Source of the DNA: Microcebus murinus
Taxonomy: Eukaryota > Chordata > Mammalia > Primates > Cheirogaleidae
Direction: 5' to 3'
NCBI RefSeq assembly: GCF_040939455.1
Contig: NC_134129.1
Span: forward strand, 16,936,001-17,000,000
DNA: 64,000 nt
Notes under the pieces: generated by a model
The model's database searches: none
Seen by the model: the letters and a program-made list of their open reading frames with translations, nothing else
Told to the model about the DNA's origin: nothing
Position numbers and translations under genes: made by a program
Shown here: in pieces, positions 43,245-64,000 of the stretch
How positions within the stretch are numbered: the stretch's first letter is position 1
Layout: every line of letters starts with the position of its first letter

Positions 43245-43890
43245 AATTCTATAAATTGTTTGCTGTTCCTTTTTTAATGGTTATATATTAACAGGTTTCT
43301 ACTCAATCATGCAAACCTGGTGGATTCAATTATGGCTTGAAAACGCAACAGTATCAGTTATTTATGTAATCTGTCTGGAATGCTAGAACTCAGAGTTAGA
43401 AAGTCGCCGTTCCCAGTTTGGAAAGTCCTGCCTACCCTCTGTGCATTGCAGAAGGCCTCTCTCCAGTCAGTGGCTCTTCCCCAGGGCCCCAGGGAATGCC
43501 CACACTCACGTGGCAGGAGAGGAAAGGGTGACTAAGGCTTGCCACTGAGCAGCTGGGACGACAGGATGGGTGGAGCCTAGAGGCTGAGGTCTTAAATCCT
43601 CACCTGGCTTGATCCAGATATAGACCCATTTGAGAACTACCGAGGATCTTAAGGTATGTCTTAGAAGCAATGTTACTTTCCACATCTTGTCATGCAAAAT
43701 TTTTTCTTTCAATTTTGCCACCTTCTCTTTTATATACGAATGAACTCTTTGTTTCCTTTCTATTCCTGGTTTCTTCCTACTGCTTTCTCCCTATCTCTTT
43801 CACATACATGCACACACCCCTAGTATTTCTAACTGCTTCCTCATACTTCAGCCTGACTATGTCTATTTAGAGATTTATTATGTTTTTCGG

Positions 43891-44220
43891 GCCAGGCGCA
43901 GTGGCTCAACGCCTGTAATCCTAGCACTCTGGGAGGCCAAGGTGGGAGGATCGCTCAAGCTCAAGAGTTCGAAACCAGCCTGAGCAAGAGTGAGACCCCG
44001 TCTCTACTAAAAATAGAGAGAAATTAATTGGCCAACTAAAAATATGTAGAAAAAATTAGCCGGGCATGGTGGCGCATGCCTGTAGTCCAAGCTACTCGGG
44101 AGGCTGAGGCAGTAGGGTAGCTCGAGCCCAAGAGTTTGAGGTTGCTGTGAGCCAGGCTGACACCACGGCACTCTAGCCCAGGCAACAGAGTGAAAGACTC
44201 TGTCTCACAAAAAAAAAAAG
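43891..44220 (+). repeat. Alu-type SINE
   Basis: A full dimer with 'agattta(ttat)gtttt' on both sides, differing slightly. Confidence 0.9.
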
Positions 44221-45840
44221 ATTTATGTTTTTGTAATTGTTTCCAATTTCCCCAGCAACTTTCTGGAGTTCTCAGTGGTTTCTCTGGAGTTCTCAGTGGT
44301 TCTCTACCTAATACATATAAATTTATATGTAGTATAAATAATTTTGTTTTACAAATTAATAGCTTTCACTTTAAGATATAAGATTATCCTTCTCTAGCTG
44401 TTTTGAACTCAAATCTATTAGCTAGTGTATAAATCTCTTCAGCTTTAAAAGAACCAAGGCAATAAAAATCTTTATGAAAAAGTATTCTTCAACCACATCT
44501 TTCTCCTCAGTACTGCAAAGTAATGTCCCTGTGGACAGTGATTATATTTTTTGTTGCTGATATTGTTACCTTAGCTTGCTGTACAATTGCATATGTAATG
44601 ATTACAGCTTTGAATGTAGAAATATCTGTCTGACTGGGCAAATTAATTCAATTCCTGATATTGCATAAGAGGCACGCTATAAAAATAAATCACTCCCCCA
44701 AGCTGTAGGGCACCTTTGCAGTTCATAGCCACGTGCACCTGAATTTAGATGCCCTTCAAAATATGGGAGAATTGACCTTGTGTGGAAACAAAGGTTTAAA
44801 AATTACATTGTGAATTTCATTCACTTCATGCATTCATTCACACAAACAGAACAGAGCCCAGTGACACACTGCAGACTACTAAAAATATAAAACATTTTGT
44901 ACCCTTCCGGGAGTTCAAAACAGACACGAAGTAAAGCAATAGCAATTCGAGACAATATTGACTGTCTATCAAAGTGAATGGTAGTAACATGCATTTATTC
45001 ATTCAGTAAACATTTACTGAAAGATTTCTGTAAACATAAAGACAAAAACAGAGGCTAAAGCAGGAAAAAGGACCTCAGACCATAGGCTTTGAGGTAAATC
45101 TGGAAGGATATGTAGAATTTGGGCTTAGAAAAGGAAAAGACATTTGAGCTCAGAATTAGGAGTGAACTAAAAGCTAACTTTAGCATGAGATATGCATGCA
45201 TGCTTCTTTGCACAAACCACATCTTGCAGTTGGTCCACATGCACTTAATCATACTAGGTCATAATTTCAGCCAGATAAGGCTTTGTAGGCCAACCTGAGA
45301 GATCCGAGCTATAGGCGATAAGGAGCCCTTAAAGATTTTGAATGAAGGAATGATATGAGGAAAATAGGATTATGAGAAAATAATCCTTTGGAATCACCTA
45401 GAATGAATCAAAAAGAAGGAAAGTCAAGAGGCAGAGGCAGGAAGAGCAGTTAAGCCACTCAAGGATTTCAGACTGCAGTGATGAAAACTAGAATGGATAC
45501 CACCAGAACAGAAAGGAAGGGACAGTTTGTTGTAAACTTATATATTAAATAATGTGACTATTTGTACAATGCTTGGTTGTTTTTTTAAAAGGAATTTAGT
45601 TTAATTAAAACAAATCACAAAAATTACCCATTTACTTTTCTTTTAAGTTTATCTTTGTGATACATTCAGCCACTGTAATTTGCATATGCTTCTTTTAAAA
45701 CTTTCAGTTGCATCTCAAGAATTTTTGGTGAAAAAGAGACTTGATATTTCTATATCTTAGTACATCTTCATGGTTCTGAGGCAGAACATCCTTTTTATAA
45801 CACATTTTACATGGTATATATATCTACATGATTTCAAAAT

Positions 45841-45955
45841 GACCAGGGGATGGTCATGCTGGAAACTCAGACTTGTGGGGGGAGGGGGGAAAGGGCATTT
45901 ATTGAAACCTTAAAAATCTGTACCCCCCATAATATGCTGAAATTTAAAAAAAGAA
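45841..45955 (+). repeat. L1-like 3' end, second copy
   Basis: It shares 'gggcatttattgaaacctta', the G-rich tract and 'ataatatgc(t)gaaat' with 24806-24920. Very short and 5'-truncated. Confidence 0.6.
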
Positions 45956-46377
45956 AACCACAAAAAAAATAAAAAATCAGTTTGCAAACGAAAAATAAAA
46001 AAGACTTGAAAAGTCACAGAACCCTCAAAGCTTATAGTTCTAGCTGTAAAAAAAAAAAAAATTAAGAGTCTCTTTTGTGAGTTGAACTTTCTATTCATAG
46101 CTATGGGTGGTTCACAGTTCAGTGTGAGTGGATATCGTTCATGTAATAAACCACATGGCTGATTACAATGTCATAGATAAGCATAGTAGACTTTGTTCGG
46201 TACTAATGACCAGCAAAGAAACAGAGAAGTCGTCAGCCTTGGTAAGGTTTCACTCACTCCGAAGCAGACTACAGTGTCAACGATACTGGACAAGCCAATG
46301 CAGAGGTGAGGCCTAAGTGAGTATGCATTGTCTGGAAAATCAGGGGATTCCTTTCTTTAAAATGTGGCATAATTTTA

Positions 46378-46710
<333 letters not shown>

Positions 46711-46931
46711 AACGTGGCATAATTTTAATTTTATACTATAGGTATACCGTTTTGGCAGCTACCTTTTAATGCCCCAATTTCTAAGAAATCACTCATGCAC
46801 TAAAACTGGCAATCAAGGCAAGATAACTCTCCTAAATCTTAAATTGAAACTTGAATTTTCTGCTTCTTATTTGCTTTAGTTATTACATGTTATTTTGAAT
46901 AAGTCAACTCGTTTTCCTTCTTCCAGGCATT

Positions 46932-60682
<13,751 letters not shown>

Positions 60683-60690
60683 CACTTTTA

Positions 60691-61021
60691 TTTTATTTTT
60701 TTTTTTTGAGACAGAGTCTCACTTTGTTGCCCAGGCTAGAGTGAGTGCCCTGGCGTCAGCCTAGCTCACAGCAACCTCAACCTCCTGGCTCAAGCAATCC
60801 TCCTGCCTCAGCCTCCCGAGTAGCTGGGACTACAGGCATTCGCCACCATGCCCGGCTAATTTTTTGTATATCTTAGTTGGCCAATTAATTTCTTTCTATT
60901 TATAGTAGAGACGGGGTCTCGCTCTTGCTCAGGCTGGTTTTGAACTCCTGACCTCGAGCAATCCGCCCGCCTCAGCCTCCCAGAGAGCTAGGATTACAGG
61001 CGTGAGCCACCACGCCCGGCC
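60691..61021 (-). repeat. Alu-type SINE, reverse, just after the LRRC66 stop
   Basis: A full reverse dimer bordered by a perfect 15-bp duplication, caagtgacactttta, at 60676-60690 and 61022-61036. The left copy contains the LRRC66 stop codon. Confidence 0.95.
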
Positions 61022-61036
61022 CAAGTGACACTTTTA

Positions 61037-61860
61037 GTACAGACTGAAGCACTTGTATGGAAATGCGTAGCAGGTTTCGATGAATTCGGCACGAAAGCTT
61101 GCACAACTTTTTGGAGGTTGAACACGAGACTGCAAAATTGGGAGAATTTAGAGCAACTAAATATCTTTAATAAGTTATGTTAAACGAGAAGAAGGATGGT
61201 TTTCTAGAATGAAATGTGAATTACAAACCAATTTTCAAGAAAAGCGTTGATGTTTTTCTGTAAAAGATGTCAAACTTGCTAGAAGGTTCATTTTTCTGTT
61301 GCCTGAGCGTCCATTCATTCGGGTTCATCACATTCCCCGAATGCCGTCCACACGCCCCTCGCCCACTGAGCAATGAGCTTCTGGTAATCAGGACGAGAAA
61401 TAACGTCGAGAATTATGCAGAGAATAACAAATCCTTACCGCCACCTAATTCTTTTTTCCAAATGTATCATTCTGTCCGTCCTTATTGCTAGTGTAGGTAA
61501 CTGCGCTGACGGTGGGAAAGTATTTATTCCACTTTGGAGCAGTTTCCAGTGAATAATGAGATCAGACCTGGAAGAGCGCACCGTTCAGACTCACCTATTC
61601 TGTAGGTGAGAAACTTAAAGCACAGATTAGTAACTGTATGTGCCCAAGGTCACCCGGCTAGTTCTTATTCTCAGGCAGAGAACGGAATTCTCTGTTTCTG
61701 TTTCAGAGAACAGAGAGAGAAAGAATTCTCTTTCTTCCTGTGAATGAAGACAATCTTTATCCTTCCATCTTTCACTCTGGCTGTCTGCCTTCTGTGGGCT
61801 TGCGCACTGGTTAGGAGGCCCTGCCACCCACCCAGCAGAGTTAGAAAACAGCCTTTCCGG
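61037..61860. other. LRRC66 3' flank
   Basis: Likely 3' UTR at first, but no canonical AATAAA is seen near. An MIR fragment with 'gtgcccaaggtcacccggct' lies at 61585-61690. Confidence 0.5.
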
Positions 61861-62186
61861 CCGAGTGCGGTGGCTCACGCCTGAAATCCTAGCACTCTGG
61901 GAGGCCAAGGCAGGAGGATAGCTCAAGATCAGCAGTTGGAAACCAGCCTGAGCAAGAGTGAGACCCCGTCTCTACTAAAAAATAGAAAGAAATTAACTGG
62001 ACAACTAAAAATATATAGAAAAAATTAGCCGGGCATGGTGGTGCATGCCTGTGTCCCAGCTACTTGGGGAGGCTGAGGCAGGAGGATTGCTTGAGCCCAG
62101 GAGTTGGGGGTTGCTGTAAGCTAGGCTGACACCACGGCACTCTAGCCTGGGCAACAGAGTGAGACTCTGTCTCAAAAAAAAAAAAA
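61860..62186 (+). repeat. Alu-type SINE
   Basis: A full dimer with 'aaaaca(g/t)cctttcc' on both sides. Confidence 0.93.
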
Positions 62187-62589
62187 GAAAACATCCTTTC
62201 CAGAATGTCATGGCATCTTGTAGACACTCTTTTCCGAAAGCAGCAGCTGCCTGTGGCAGCAAATGCCATACCTGACATCGTAGCTGCTCCCCGCGCCGTG
62301 ACAGTGGGTGGCACTTTGCAGCTGGATTCAGCCTGGTGCTTTTACCCCCAGAACCAGCCTGCATCTTCCTCCTTCCGCAATCTGAGATGGGCTCTGCAGA
62401 GCCAGCGACAAAACCGGGGCTCCCACGCCCCCTCCCTCCATCACTCCCGAGGTGCACCTTCTTCCTTCCACGCCATGCCTTTCCCACGTGGGCGGGTCTT
62501 TCCCTCATTCTACCTGGGCACACCTCGTGCCAGGCAGCAGGGCACCCCTACATTCACGAGAGCAAGAACAACAAAAATGGCCCTCGATT

Positions 62590-62937
62590 TCTTTTTTTTT
62601 TCTTTTTTTTTTTTTTTTTTTGAGACAGAGTCTCACTTTGTTGCCCAGGCTAGAGTGAGTGCCGTGGCGTCAGCCTAGCTCACAGCAACCTCAAACTCCT
62701 GGGCTCAGCGATCCTCCTGCCTCAGCCTCCCGAGTAGCTGGGACTACAGGCATGCGCCACCATGCCCGGCTAATTTTTTGTATATATTTTTTTAGTTGGT
62801 CAATTAATTTCTTTCTATTTTTGGTAGAGACGGGGTCTCGCTCAGGCTGGTTTCGAACTCCTGACCTTGAGCGATCCGCCCGCCTCGGCCTCCCAAAGTG
62901 CTAGGATTACAGGCGTGAGCCACCGTGCCCGGCCCTC
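62590..62937 (-). repeat. Alu-type SINE, reverse
   Basis: A full reverse dimer with 'ccctc(g/a)atttcttt' on both sides. A poly-A run at 62947-62968 follows. Confidence 0.92.
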
Positions 62938-62969
62938 AATTTCTTTAAAAAAAAAAAAAAAAAAAAAAT

Positions 62970-64000
62970 TAGCAGGAGTGTGTCTGTTCTGAAACTGTTC
63001 CTGCTAAACACAGCCTCAGCCCTGCGTGCTCTGTCAAAATCTCCCACAAAACAACAGGGGAGGAGAATAGCACCCAGCACTGCTGGCAGAAACTGACGTT
63101 AATTAGGGCTGCCAGAGTTAGCCAATCAAAATGCAGGATGCCCAGTTGAGTTCGCATTTCAGATAAACAACAAATACTTTCTTAAGTCTGTAAGCATGTC
63201 CCATGCAATATTTGGGACCTCTTTAAAGTATTTTTTTCATCGTTTATCTGAAATTCAGCTTCCACTGGGTGAGCTGTATTTTCTCCAGCAATCCTATTTT
63301 AATATTCAAATTAAATGAACTGATAAAAATCTTTCACGCACTGTACAGAGAGGTTCTGCAGTTCCAGCTAGGGGGAGAGAAAGCGAATTTTCTGAGCTAC
63401 CTTTGCTGCAGCAAAGAAGCGACTGGATGTCTGGAATGTTCTGCGTGAGGCAGTAAGCACATACCACCCGTGCCTACAAACGTGCTTCTGTCAAAACCTA
63501 GGCAATGATTTACAAAACAGTAAAAATGGAAATTTGCTCATACCCTAATGGGTGAGGGGCAGGACGCAGAACATCAAGTCCTGCTGGTGGTTGCCAAGAA
63601 AAAACAAGATAAAAGACAAAAAAAAAAACAAAACTGCAAAAGTGTTTCCTTGCACGGAAGCAAAGAGTTACTTGTAGGGAGAGTGGATTGTGTAAAATCT
63701 TGGAGAGTTTCGAAAAGGGACAGCCTTCCATTGTGGGCACTCCGCCAGTGGCAGCCGGCCGCTCACACACATACCTGTCCACCTAGCCTGGACTTCCTGG
63801 CTTCAGAATGCAGCAGCTTCTATTTTGGCTGCCTCAGCAGCCTGGAAGGAATTGCTTTCGGTTAATTCCATTTAAAATACCGTAAGCACATTGAAAAATA
63901 CCATAAGCACTACTTTGGCTTGCTGAATTGTATGCACTCATGCATGGGAATGCTCTCGCATTTACCACTCAATTCGACCGAACCTCCTCTAACATACAAA
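62970..64000. other. Right-edge intergenic stretch
   Basis: No gene, exon or named repeat is recognised. In human the next gene in this direction is DCUN1D4, but none of it is seen here. Confidence 0.5.

Noticed and set aside
62005..62678. Frames of about 157-172 codons near the right edge
   Set aside because: They run through SINE sequence at both ends. The C- or N-terminal parts are the usual Alu-derived translations.

Overview
The window is nuclear DNA from a mammal, most likely a strepsirrhine primate (lemur or loris/galago side). The genes have GT-AG introns, CpG-island promoters and proteins nearly identical to human ones. About 25 Alu-type SINEs share one diagnostic form, with 'cagcctgagcaagagcgaga', an 'attaattggccaact' middle and a 'gctgtgagctaggctga' right end, which I associate with strepsirrhine Alus rather than with human AluJ/S/Y. 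Species cannot be fixed from the sequence alone.

Layout. Three protein-coding genes lie in the block known from human 4q12, shown here in the reverse direction. (1) SPATA18 (mitochondria-eating protein, Mieap) is on the minus strand. Its ATG is at 20706 inside a CpG island, and seven exons can be read down to position 774. The rest of the gene lies beyond the left edge. (2) SGCB (beta-sarcoglycan) is on the plus strand and complete: six coding exons from 30129 to 39930 give 318 residues, with a 3' UTR of about 3.3 kb ending near a polyadenylation signal at 43239. (3) LRRC66 is on the plus strand, with four coding exons from 46932 to 60682 giving about 959 residues. It is a signal peptide, leucine-rich repeat, one membrane pass and long acidic tail protein.

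The rest is intron and intergenic DNA filled with repeats: Alu-type SINEs in both orientations, MIR and L2 remnants, two L1-like 3' tails, a MER2/Tigger-like element, a TA-flanked inverted-repeat DNA transposon with internal 31-bp tandem repeats, a degenerate tRNA-Lys copy, an 830-bp GGAAA/GGGAA purine tract, and a composite purine VNTR at the left edge. There is no CRISPR, phage or operon structure.

The three genes are neighbours by conserved synteny and I see no sign that they act in one pathway. SGCB belongs to the muscle dystrophin-glycoprotein complex, SPATA18 to mitochondrial quality control, and LRRC66 has no established function that I know of. I did not find a new biological system. 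The points worth checking are local: SINE insertions against an LRRC66 splice acceptor and stop codon, tandem acceptors in LRRC66, an RS expansion in SPATA18, the 31-bp-repeat transposon, and a poly-leucine ORF in the SPATA18 CpG island.
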